Shown here in pieces: positions 1 to 7,736 of a stretch of 64,000 nucleotides of DNA. The DNA comes from Acidisoma sp035492295 (GTDB lineage Bacteria; Pseudomonadota; Alphaproteobacteria; Acetobacterales; Acetobacteraceae). A program made the translations under genes and the position numbers. Every line of letters starts with the position of its first letter. Position 1 is the first letter of the stretch. The stretch spans positions 1-64,000 of the forward strand of contig NZ_DATJJK010000099.1 of the NCBI RefSeq assembly GCF_035492295.1, written 5' to 3'. Under the pieces are notes generated by a model that saw only the letters and a program-made list of their open reading frames with translations, was not told the origin of the DNA and searched no databases.

Positions 1-100
1 GCGTCTGTCATCGCTGATGTCTCCGGGCGGGCGGCATAATCGCCGCCCAGCTGCCGTGGGCGATCTTGGAAGGAGCGCCCGCCCGCATCAAGCCATCCTC

Positions 101-997
101 TCAGGGCTCGGAGAGCTGCAGCCGCGCAAGATCGGTGAGCAGATCCGGGCCCGTCGGCGCCCACCCGAGCACGGCGCGCGTGATCGCACTCGATGCCGGC
201 ATGTCGTGGGAGACGAACATGGCAAGCCAGCCGAAATGGCCGGGCGCTTCCTCCGCGGTGATGGAGCGGACGGGAAGGTTGAGGCGCTTGCCGAGCGTCT
301 CGCAGATGTCCCGCGCCGAGACCCCTTCCTCGGCGACGGCGTGGTAGATCGCACCCGGCGCCGCCCGCTCGATCGCGAGCCGGTAGAGGCGTGCGACGTC
401 CGAAATATGCGCGGCAGGCCAGCGGGTTGTGCCGCTGCCGACATAGGCGAAGACGCCCTTCTCACGTGCCACCGGGATCACATAGGAAACCAGGCCCTGC
501 CTGACCGGGTCATGCACCTGCGGCAGGCGCATGATGGAGACATTGCCGCCCGTTTCAGCCACGGCGTTTGCCGCCTCTTCGGACGCCGCACGGGGGATCA
601 CCTCGGCGCTGATCGCCCCCTGCTCCTCCGTCGCCGGCTGGCCGGGCAGGGTCTTCGCCATGCCGGTGCCCGACGTCACGATGAGGGGTTTACCGGTGCC
701 AGCAAGGGCCGCGCCAAGTGCGGCGATGACCCGGCGGTCATCCTCACAATTCGCGGCGAAAGTCGAAAAATCGTGGTTGAAGGCAAGATGGATGACGCCG
801 TCCGCCTGCGCCGCGCCTTGGCCGATGCGGTCGAGGTCATCGACAGAGCCGGAAAATACCTCAGCCCCGGCGGCGGCCAAGGCTGCGGCCTTGGCGTCGG
901 AACGGCAAAGACCAAGCACCTGGTGGCCCGCGCCGATCAACTCGGCCACAACGGCAGAGCCGATGAACCCGGTCGCGCCTGTTACAAAAACACGCAT
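101..997 (-). CDS. NAD(P)-binding SDR/epimerase-family protein
   Basis: A 298-residue atypical (extended) short-chain dehydrogenase or epimerase-like protein. The N-terminus reads MRVFVTGATGFIGSAVV, the glycine-rich GxxGxxG nucleotide-binding turn of a Rossmann fold. The middle (VIHLAFNHDF, IVTSGTGM) matches the strands that follow the cofactor site in NAD-dependent epimerase/dehydratases. No canonical YxxxK is evident, as in several atypical members, so the reaction cannot be assigned. It is transcribed divergently from the dihydroxyacetone kinase gene across about 240 bases. Cytosolic; substrate unknown. The fold is secure, the role is not. Confidence 0.85.
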   Translation of the reverse strand: MRVFVTGATGFIGSAVVAELIGAGHQVLGLCRSDAKAAALAAAGAEVFSGSVDDLDRIGQGAAQADGVIHLAFNHDFSTFAANCEDDRRVIAALGAALAGTGKPLIVTSGTGMAKTLPGQPATEEQGAISAEVIPRAASEEAANAVAETGGNVSIMRLPQVHDPVRQGLVSYVIPVAREKGVFAYVGSGTTRWPAAHISDVARLYRLAIERAAPGAIYHAVAEEGVSARDICETLGKRLNLPVRSITAEEAPGHFGWLAMFVSHDMPASSAITRAVLGWAPTGPDLLTDLARLQLSEP

Positions 998-1241
998 GAG
1001 AACTGTCTCCGATTTGGATGAAGCAATCTTCTGCCGGAGATCTATTCGGGTAAATCAGTGACATTATACCGGTATGGAGACTACCCGGCTGGCTACTTGG
1101 CTTAGCCCCCGGATCACCCTAACCTCCGAGGACAGGCAAGCGGCTCGGGCGATCCGAAGAAGAACAAAAGCCGGGCCGGGAGGACTTCGTAGCGCTCATC
1201 GTCCTGCGCTACCGCGCCACCATCGAGGGAACGGACACACC

Positions 1242-2900
1242 ATGCGCAGCTTCTATAACGAACGGGAAGACATGGTCTCGGAGGCGATCGACGGCCTCAT
1301 TGCCGCAAGTGGCGGCCGCCTTCTGCGCTTCGATCCCGCCTCCCGCGCGCGCGTGGTCCTCCGACGAGACTGGGACAAGTCCAAAGTCGCCGTCGTCTCA
1401 GGCGGCGGGTCGGGGCATGAACCCGCCCATGCCGGGCTCGTGGGCCGGGCGCTGCTGACGGCCGCGGTCTGCGGCGACGTCTTCGCCTCACCAAGCGTCG
1501 ACGCCGTGCTCGCGGCCATCATCGCCGTCACCGGCCCAGCGGGATGTCTGCTCATCGTCAAGAACTATACCGGGGACCGGCTCAATTTCGGCCTCGCCGC
1601 GGAGAAAGCCAAAGGGCTCGGCCTGCAGGTCGAGATGGTCATCGTCGCAGACGATATCGCCATCCCGGACGCAGCTCAGCCGAGGGGCGTTGCCGGCACC
1701 GTCTTCGTTCACAAACTCGCAGGCCATCTGTCGGAACAGGGCGGCGGGCTTGAGGAGATCGCGGCCACCGTCCGTCAGGCGCTGCCCGGAATCGTCACGA
1801 TCGGCGCGGCGCGGGACAGTTGCACTGTGCCGGGCGTGCCGAAGGCGGAGCGCATCGCGCCGGAGGAGGTGGAGATCGGCCTCGGCATTCATGGCGAACC
1901 GGGGATCGAGGTCGCGCGCTTCGCGACCTCTGCAGCGCTGGTCCAAAGTCTCGTGGCCAAGCTCGCGCGCAGGCTGAAGCCGCAGGCCCGCTACGCTTTA
2001 CTCTTCAACAATCTCGGCGGCTTGCCCGGGATCGAATGCGGCGTGCTGCTGCACGATGTCATGCGCTCGAGCCTCGGCCCGCGCATCGCCTATGTCGCGG
2101 GGCCTGCGAACGTGATGACGGCACTCGACATGCCGGGCTTCTCCCTCTCCCTGGCCGAGCTCTCGCCGGTACTGGAGATGGCGCTGCTGGCAGAAACCGG
2201 CTGTCCTGCTTTGCCGCCCTTCCTTCCCATCGAAATCTCCGCCCCCGTGGCGGCACCGGCGATCGCACGCGCTCAGGCGCATACGCCATCCTCGAACCCA
2301 GCTGTGCGCCTCATCGTGGAAACGCTCGTCGAAAGCGCGATCGGGGCTGAGGCGGATATCAACGCGCTGGACGCACAGGTCGGCGACGGTGATACCGGCA
2401 CGACCTTCGCGGCGGCCGCCCGTGCGGTGCGCCAGTCGATCGACCGCCTGCCCTTCGCCAATGGCGCATCCCTGCTCGCTGCGTTGGGGGACATCAAGCG
2501 CGATGCCATGGGTGGATCAAGCGGCGTGCTCTTTGCGATTTTCCTGGCGCGTGCCGCCGAGGCCTATCGCGATGCACCGGATTGGAGTGCGGCACTCGGC
2601 GCCGGCCTCGCGGCGGTGCAGACCTATGGTGGCGCGGAGCCCGGCGACCGCACTCTCGTGGACGCGCTGAAGCCTGCGCTCGATGCCCTTCAGGCCGGTG
2701 AAGGTCTCGCCACCGCAGCGGCCCGTGCGCGGGCTGGCGCAGATGCCACCGCGACGATGCTGCGCGCCAAGGCGGGGCGCTCGGCCTATCTCGATGCGCG
2801 CTCGCTCGATGGCGTCAAGGACCCTGGGGCAGAACTGGTCGCGCGCATGTTCGCGGCCCTGGCGCAGCATGTTCCGGACAAGGGCGCGAGGTCGTCCTAA
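1242..2900 (+). CDS. Dihydroxyacetone kinase, DhaK-DhaL fusion
   Basis: A 552-residue ATP-dependent kinase that would phosphorylate dihydroxyacetone (or glyceraldehyde) to feed triose phosphate metabolism. The N-terminal DhaK part has the GGGSGHEPAH substrate loop and GLGIHGEPGIE, which carries the His that binds the ketose covalently. The C-terminal DhaL part (from about residue 340) has the Mg-ADP aspartate motif VGDGDTGTTF and GGSSGVLF. Fusion of both domains is the eukaryotic/Citrobacter-type, ATP-using arrangement; PTS-linked enzymes are split and need DhaM, which is absent here. The open frame continues 56 codons upstream, but homology starts at the ATG chosen here. Confidence 0.93.
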   Translation: MRSFYNEREDMVSEAIDGLIAASGGRLLRFDPASRARVVLRRDWDKSKVAVVSGGGSGHEPAHAGLVGRALLTAAVCGDVFASPSVDAVLAAIIAVTGPAGCLLIVKNYTGDRLNFGLAAEKAKGLGLQVEMVIVADDIAIPDAAQPRGVAGTVFVHKLAGHLSEQGGGLEEIAATVRQALPGIVTIGAARDSCTVPGVPKAERIAPEEVEIGLGIHGEPGIEVARFATSAALVQSLVAKLARRLKPQARYALLFNNLGGLPGIECGVLLHDVMRSSLGPRIAYVAGPANVMTALDMPGFSLSLAELSPVLEMALLAETGCPALPPFLPIEISAPVAAPAIARAQAHTPSSNPAVRLIVETLVESAIGAEADINALDAQVGDGDTGTTFAAAARAVRQSIDRLPFANGASLLAALGDIKRDAMGGSSGVLFAIFLARAAEAYRDAPDWSAALGAGLAAVQTYGGAEPGDRTLVDALKPALDALQAGEGLATAAARARAGADATATMLRAKAGRSAYLDARSLDGVKDPGAELVARMFAALAQHVPDKGARSS

Positions 2901-2978
2901 GGCGGCGCTCTTTATTTCTCCGGGAACAGCCCACGACGAGCGCAGGGGCCAAGCCTCGCTCCGCCGCCGGGGGCTGCC

Positions 2979-4457
2979 TCAGAGCCGGGCGCCGCGCGGC
3001 TCAGCGTTGTCGAGGTAATAAGCCTTCTTCGCCTCGTACATCGCCCGGTCCGCGTGGCGGATGGCGAGTTCAAGCCGCATGCCGTCCCGCGCCGTGGCGT
3101 GGCCCATCGCCGCGGTCAGCGGCGTACCATAGAACTGATTGTTGATTGCAAGCAGTTCCTCAAGTTGCACGATCATCATTTCGGCGCCGCGCTCGTCCGT
3201 GTCGGGCAACAGGATCGCGAATTCATCGCCGCCGATGCGGCAGGCGAACTGCCCGCCAGAGGCGGCCTTGCCGAGTACTTCGCCCATGCGGCGGAGCAAC
3301 GCGTCCCCTGCCTGGTGGCCGAGCGCGTCGTTGATCTCCTTCAGGCCGTTGAGGTCGATGATGACGACAGAAACCGGGTGGCGGCCGCGCCGGTCCAGCC
3401 GGTTGATCTCGTCGGCATAGAAGGAGCGGTTATAGAGCTTCGTCAGCTCGTCATGCTTGCCGAGGAATTCTAGATAGGCCTCGGCCTTTTTGCGGGCCGT
3501 GATGTCGGTCAGCGCCACCAAAACCCGCGTCCAGTCCTCCTCATGTCCCGGCATGGTCGAGAACTGGAGGTGCAGATACAGCTCTTCGCCGGTCAGCGTG
3601 TAGTTCACCACTTCCCGCTGCTGGTGCAGCTTGCCATCCCACAGCTCGACAAGCTGCTCTTTGAAATGATGGCGCATCCGGTCACGAAAAATCTCCCCCG
3701 TGCCTGCAAGCAGCGCCTCGCGGTCCCGCGCCCGGAAGAGCTTCAGCGTATAGTCGTTCACGTCCAGCACGCGAATCTCGTGCATGCAGCGGAGGATGAA
3801 TTCCTCATGCACATCGAGGAAGGTGCGGAAATCGGTGATGCCGCGATCCCGCAATTCCTGCAGCAACCGGCGGATGGTGCTGAAATCCTCAACCCAGAGC
3901 GAGACCGGCGAGAACTCGAAGAGGCCGCGCGCATTGCGCTCGCTCTCCATCAGCCGGCGGCGGGCGGCCTCGCGCTCCGTCACATCCTGCACGACCACGA
4001 GCACGCGGCTCATATCGGCCTCATGCCCAGGCAAAACATTGCCCGTCACCTCGACATCGAGCCGCTTGCCCGACAGCGTATAGTTCACCGTCTGGCTGAA
4101 GAAGCGAGTTTTCCCTTCCCAAAGCTGGACCAGTTCCCGGGCGTGGGTCGCAAGCGATTCGGCGCGGAAGACGCGATCGAGATTGCCGGTGAGATCGTCG
4201 AGACCTTTGGCCTCGAAAAGCTCGAGGGTGCGCGGATTGACACGGAGAACGCGCAGGCTCGCGGCACAGGCGCGCACCCGCTCGGGGTCCTCCTCCAGAT
4301 AGTCGGCGAGCGAGGACACGCCCGCGGCCCGGAGGTCGCGGAAAATGCGGTCGAGACCCGTATAGTCCTCGAGCCAGAGGGAGACCGGTGCGAGGTCGAA
4401 CATTCCGGCAGCCAGCGCGGCCTCCCCGTCCGCTGCCTTCGTCTCATCGCGGTCCAT
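2979..4457 (-). CDS. Diguanylate cyclase with two PAS-like sensor domains
   Basis: A 492-residue predicted c-di-GMP synthase. Two similar PAS-like repeats come first, opening FDLAPVSLWLEDY and FEFSPVSLWVEDF; each ends in a PAC-like segment (VVQDVTEREAARR, ALTDITARKKAEA). A GGDEF domain follows from about residue 325 (HDELTKLYNRSFY ... CRIGGDEFAIL). The catalytic GGDEF is intact, but the RxxD inhibitory site expected before it reads SGGQ, so product feedback at the I-site is probably lost. No membrane segments are seen, so it is probably cytosolic. Its ATG overlaps the stop codon of the upstream exported-protein gene (TGATG), implying translational coupling. The frame is open further upstream but that stretch is out-of-frame sequence of the neighbour. 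Confidence 0.9.
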   Translation of the reverse strand: MDRDETKAADGEAALAAGMFDLAPVSLWLEDYTGLDRIFRDLRAAGVSSLADYLEEDPERVRACAASLRVLRVNPRTLELFEAKGLDDLTGNLDRVFRAESLATHARELVQLWEGKTRFFSQTVNYTLSGKRLDVEVTGNVLPGHEADMSRVLVVVQDVTEREAARRRLMESERNARGLFEFSPVSLWVEDFSTIRRLLQELRDRGITDFRTFLDVHEEFILRCMHEIRVLDVNDYTLKLFRARDREALLAGTGEIFRDRMRHHFKEQLVELWDGKLHQQREVVNYTLTGEELYLHLQFSTMPGHEEDWTRVLVALTDITARKKAEAYLEFLGKHDELTKLYNRSFYADEINRLDRRGRHPVSVVIIDLNGLKEINDALGHQAGDALLRRMGEVLGKAASGGQFACRIGGDEFAILLPDTDERGAEMMIVQLEELLAINNQFYGTPLTAAMGHATARDGMRLELAIRHADRAMYEAKKAYYLDNAEPRGARL

Positions 4458-4921
4458 CACGAAATCGCCCCGAGACAGGCGGAGGGCGCGGAGTCCAGTG
4501 AACCCGGCTTGGCCGGCAGCAGCGCGAAGTTCACGCAGCCGGGTCCCTGGACCTCGCCCACCAGCCGATCCCCCGCAATCGCCTGGCCGTCGAGCCCGAC
4601 GGTCACGAAGCCCGGCGGCCGCAACCGCCACGCGCCCGGCGCCAAAGCGAGGTGGCCGGCCTGGTCTAAACGCCCGGCCATTTCGAAACAGCCGCGCGGA
4701 ACCCCCGGATTCTGCTTGATCGCGAAAAATTCGAAGAGCCCCGCGGCCGTGCCGTCCGGCGCCACGGTCAGCGTGAGCATCGCCCCCGTCAGGCCCTGGG
4801 CGCATTGATAGACCCCCCTCCACACGCCACTATGCAGCGGTGCGGCCTCGGCCGGCTGCACGGCGACGCCGGAGATGGCCAGCGTCACGAGCAAACGACA
4901 GATCCCAGGCTTGAGCCGCAT
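4457..4921 (-). CDS. Small exported protein of unknown function
   Basis: A 154-residue protein with a clear Sec signal peptide (MRLKPGICRLLVTLAISG, cleavage near AEA-AP). The mature part is about 125 residues, rich in Gly, Trp and Cys (WRGVYQCAQGLTG; GPGCVNF), and looks like a compact periplasmic beta-rich domain. I do not recognise the family. The start was set at the internal Met because AAGGAGAAGGA sits just before it; an upstream in-frame Met gives ten more residues with no ribosome binding site. It is sandwiched between sulP and the GGDEF gene on the same strand and overlaps the GGDEF start, so it may be a periplasmic partner in the same signalling unit (inference). Confidence 0.7.
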   Translation of the reverse strand: MRLKPGICRLLVTLAISGVAVQPAEAAPLHSGVWRGVYQCAQGLTGAMLTLTVAPDGTAAGLFEFFAIKQNPGVPRGCFEMAGRLDQAGHLALAPGAWRLRPPGFVTVGLDGQAIAGDRLVGEVQGPGCVNFALLPAKPGSLDSAPSACLGAIS

Positions 4922-4978
4922 TCCTTCTCCTTCCACCCAGTTGGATCGCACAATGCACCAGCCGAGCCGGATGCCGCC

Positions 4979-6688
4979 TCAACGGGCCGCCGTCCCGTCC
5001 TGGATCGCATCCTCCACTGAATGGAAGACCGCGTCTGTCCCAAGGCTGGCGAGAAGACCAGTGCGTATCGCGACCGCCCGGGCCTTTTCCGATGAAAGCC
5101 GTGCCATGGCAACAGGAATGCCGCGATCACGCAACCGGCGAATGGCAGCGCCGAGGATGCGGGCGCCGGTATAGTCGATGCCCACCACACCGCTCGCCTC
5201 CAGAACGATGCGGCGCAGCGGCACGGTCTCCGCCGCGACCATCGCTTCCAGCTGGCGACAGATGGAGAGCGCATTGGTGAAATTGATCGGTGCACCGATG
5301 GCAAAAACCAGGATGCCTGGCAGGCGCTCCCCCTCCTCGCCCGGCTCGGGCGGCCACCAGACCGTCGTTCCCGGCACGCGGGCGAGGGCCACGCAGCGCG
5401 GACGGGCGATGCCGTAGATGCTCTGCGCAAGGGAGAGGCCGATGCTGCAGAGCATGCCGTATTCGATCGGCAGCAGGATGACGAGCACGGCGCTTGCGAG
5501 GACGAGTGCCATTTCCGGGCGGTTCTGGCGCCAGATTCGCGCCATTTCCTGCAGCCGGAACAGGCGCACCGCGATGGCGATAAGGATCCCCGCGAGCGCA
5601 GGTTGCGGCACGAGACGGAAGAGCGACCCGCCAACCAAAAGCAAGAGGAGCACGACACCGGCCGACACGAGCGAGGCGAGTTGCGACCGGCCACCCCCTT
5701 GGACGATGGCCGCGGTCCGCGGCGGGCTTGCATCCACCGCGAAGGCACCGGCGAGACCCGCGGCCACGCAGCCCAGGCCCACGCCCGCGAAATCTCCCTC
5801 GATCGGCGCCAGGGGATCGGAATCGCCGGGAAAGGCGCGCACTACCGTCGCGGTCTGCATCATGCAGACGAGGGCGACGATAACGGCGAGCGGCAGCAGG
5901 CGCATCAGATCCCCTGGCGCGACCGCGGAAAAGGCGGGAACAGACAGCACGAGGCCCGGCAGCGCCGCCATCATCGAGACGCCATGGTGCTCGAGATGGA
6001 AGAGACTGACCGAAAAACTGCCGAGCAGGATGGCAATCAGCGCGCCGGGCAGGTGCGGCGCGAAGCGCTCCGTCAGAATGGTTGCGAGAGCCGCGCCGAG
6101 CCCGATCGCCAGGGCATAGGGGTTCACGCCGCCGAGCGAGCCGATGACCGCTCCGACCTGCCCCAGCGGAGAACCGCCCGAGCCAGCCAAGCCAAGGAGC
6201 GGTGCCAACTCCCCCACCGCTATATGAACCGCGATACCGGCGAGGAAGCCGTTGGTCACCGGGATCGAGAGGAGATCTGCGATCCAGCCTGCCTTGAGGG
6301 CTGCGGCAAGCAGGAGAATTGCCCCCACCATGAGGGCCAGGATGGTGACGAGGATCTGATACTCGGCCGCACCGAAGGCGACGAAGGCGGCGAGCCCGCC
6401 GGCGAAGATGGGTGCAATGGTCGAATCGGCACCGACCGAGAGGAAACGGTTGCGGCCGAGCAGAATGAAGCCTGCGGTCGCGGCCACGAAGGCGATCAGC
6501 CCAGCCTCGGCCGGCATGCCGGCGAGGCGCGCAGTCGCCACCTGCTCGGGCACTGCGATCGCCGTCAGCAAAAGCCCGGCCGCCAGATCGTGCGGCAGCC
6601 AGGAAAGCCGCCAGTCGCGCAACGACGCGAAGAAGACCGCGCCCGCCAACGGCCGCCGCGGCGCCCGCCCTGTTCTCGCCCCAGACAC
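4979..6688 (-). CDS. SulP/SLC26-family anion transporter with STAS domain
   Basis: About 569 residues from the proposed GTG start. The hydrophobic core opens LSWLPHDLAAGLLLTAIAVPEQVATA, the typical SulP start, and contains multiple membrane segments. The cytosolic C-terminal STAS domain includes RRIVLEASGVVGIDYTGA. Family members move sulfate, bicarbonate or dicarboxylates; the substrate here cannot be told. The frame is open to an ATG at 6835, but that would place a perfect FNR-type box and its promoter inside the coding region, and the first 50 residues do not resemble SulP. I therefore prefer the GTG, although its ribosome binding site is weak. It is divergent from the universal stress gene and followed by the exported-protein and GGDEF genes. 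Confidence 0.88.
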   Translation of the reverse strand: MSGARTGRAPRRPLAGAVFFASLRDWRLSWLPHDLAAGLLLTAIAVPEQVATARLAGMPAEAGLIAFVAATAGFILLGRNRFLSVGADSTIAPIFAGGLAAFVAFGAAEYQILVTILALMVGAILLLAAALKAGWIADLLSIPVTNGFLAGIAVHIAVGELAPLLGLAGSGGSPLGQVGAVIGSLGGVNPYALAIGLGAALATILTERFAPHLPGALIAILLGSFSVSLFHLEHHGVSMMAALPGLVLSVPAFSAVAPGDLMRLLPLAVIVALVCMMQTATVVRAFPGDSDPLAPIEGDFAGVGLGCVAAGLAGAFAVDASPPRTAAIVQGGGRSQLASLVSAGVVLLLLLVGGSLFRLVPQPALAGILIAIAVRLFRLQEMARIWRQNRPEMALVLASAVLVILLPIEYGMLCSIGLSLAQSIYGIARPRCVALARVPGTTVWWPPEPGEEGERLPGILVFAIGAPINFTNALSICRQLEAMVAAETVPLRRIVLEASGVVGIDYTGARILGAAIRRLRDRGIPVAMARLSSEKARAVAIRTGLLASLGTDAVFHSVEDAIQDGTAAR

Positions 6689-6797
6689 CGTTTCGTGATT
6701 CCCCTGCCCAGGACCCTCGCTGAACCATGGGTCGTGATACAGGATGGTTCCGCGCCCGGAAACTCCGGGTTTGCGGAGGCCACCGGCCAAGGCCGAC

Positions 6798-6811
6798 TTG
6801 ATCCCGATCAA
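6798..6811. promoter_or_regulatory. FNR/FixK-type box between sulP and usp
   Basis: The sequence TTGATCCCGATCAA is a perfect TTGAT-N4-ATCAA dyad, the consensus for FNR/FixK/Anr proteins. It lies 82 bases before the usp ATG and about 110 bases before the proposed sulP GTG, in the divergent promoter region. Confidence 0.75.
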
Positions 6812-6892
6812 TGCAGCGGCGGCCAGACCTGCCACGCTAGGAGAGCGCCCACTCTGCCTATTGATCAGACTTTAGGCCACGGAGATCGTTCA

Positions 6893-7723
6893 ATGTCGCT
6901 CACCTCCATCCTCTTGGCTCTGCAACCCGGCCAGGACAATCGGCCCCTGCTTGACGCGGCGGCCGCGCTGGCGGCGCGATTCGGTGCCCATGTCGAGGGC
7001 ATCATGCTCGCGCAGCCGCTGCGCATCTCGGCCAGCGAAGCCTATCTCGCGTCTGATCTCGCCGTCGAAGACCGCAGTCTACGTCTGGAACAGATGACAA
7101 CGGCCGAGGCCGCATTCCGCGCAGCGTTGCAGGGTCACGCGCCCACCATCGCATGGCATGCCGAGGTCACCACGGCCGATGTCGCCACGGCGATCGGCGA
7201 CCATGCCCGAGCGAGCGACCTCGTCATGACCGCGAGCGACAGCCCCCATGGCCTGAGCGATGCCCCGCCAGCCTTTCGGGTAGGCGATCTCATCATGCAG
7301 GCCGGACGGCCGGTGCTGCTCGTGCCTGCGACGGGGGCCTCCACCAATCTCAACCATGCGCTTGTTGCCTGGAAGGACGCCGCACCCGCGCGGCGGGCCC
7401 TGGCCGACAGCCTGCCCCTGTTGCGGAAATGCCGACAGGTGACCGTCACCGAAATCGTGCATGAGGCGCAGCTGCCGGAGGCACGCCGGCGCCTTCGCCT
7501 CATTGCCGGCTGGCTCGCCCGGCACGGCATCGAGGCCCGCCAGTACCCCGCCGCCTCGGTTGGCGACGATGGCGGTCGACTGCAACAGATTGCCACGGAG
7601 CAGAAGGCCAGCCTGCTGGTCGCCGGCGCCTATGCCCACAGCCGCATGCAGGAATGGATTTTCGGCGGCGTGACCCGCACCTTGCTGTCCCATGCCAAGC
7701 TGTGCACCATCCTGTCCCATTGA
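6893..7723 (+). CDS. Universal stress protein, tandem UspA domains
   Basis: A 276-residue protein with two UspA-type halves: MSLTSILLALQPGQDN opens the first, and the second starts near residue 150 (NHALVAWKDAAPARRAL) and ends KASLLVAGAYAHSRMQEWIFGGVTRTLL, which resembles the ATP-binding G-2x-G-9x-G(S/T) tail of Usp folds. Cytosolic; proteins of this type respond to starvation, low oxygen or stationary phase. A perfect FNR/FixK-type box lies upstream. The HAD-ATPase gene begins 13 bases after its stop, so the two form an operon. The coding frame is open far upstream, antisense to sulP; the Usp homology fixes the start. Confidence 0.9.
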   Translation: MSLTSILLALQPGQDNRPLLDAAAALAARFGAHVEGIMLAQPLRISASEAYLASDLAVEDRSLRLEQMTTAEAAFRAALQGHAPTIAWHAEVTTADVATAIGDHARASDLVMTASDSPHGLSDAPPAFRVGDLIMQAGRPVLLVPATGASTNLNHALVAWKDAAPARRALADSLPLLRKCRQVTVTEIVHEAQLPEARRRLRLIAGWLARHGIEARQYPAASVGDDGGRLQQIATEQKASLLVAGAYAHSRMQEWIFGGVTRTLLSHAKLCTILSH

Positions 7724-7736
7724 CCGGGATGCGACC

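Noticed and set aside
5603..6892. Upstream extension of the usp frame
   Set aside because: Antisense to sulP and without Usp similarity; Usp homology starts at MSLTSILLAL.
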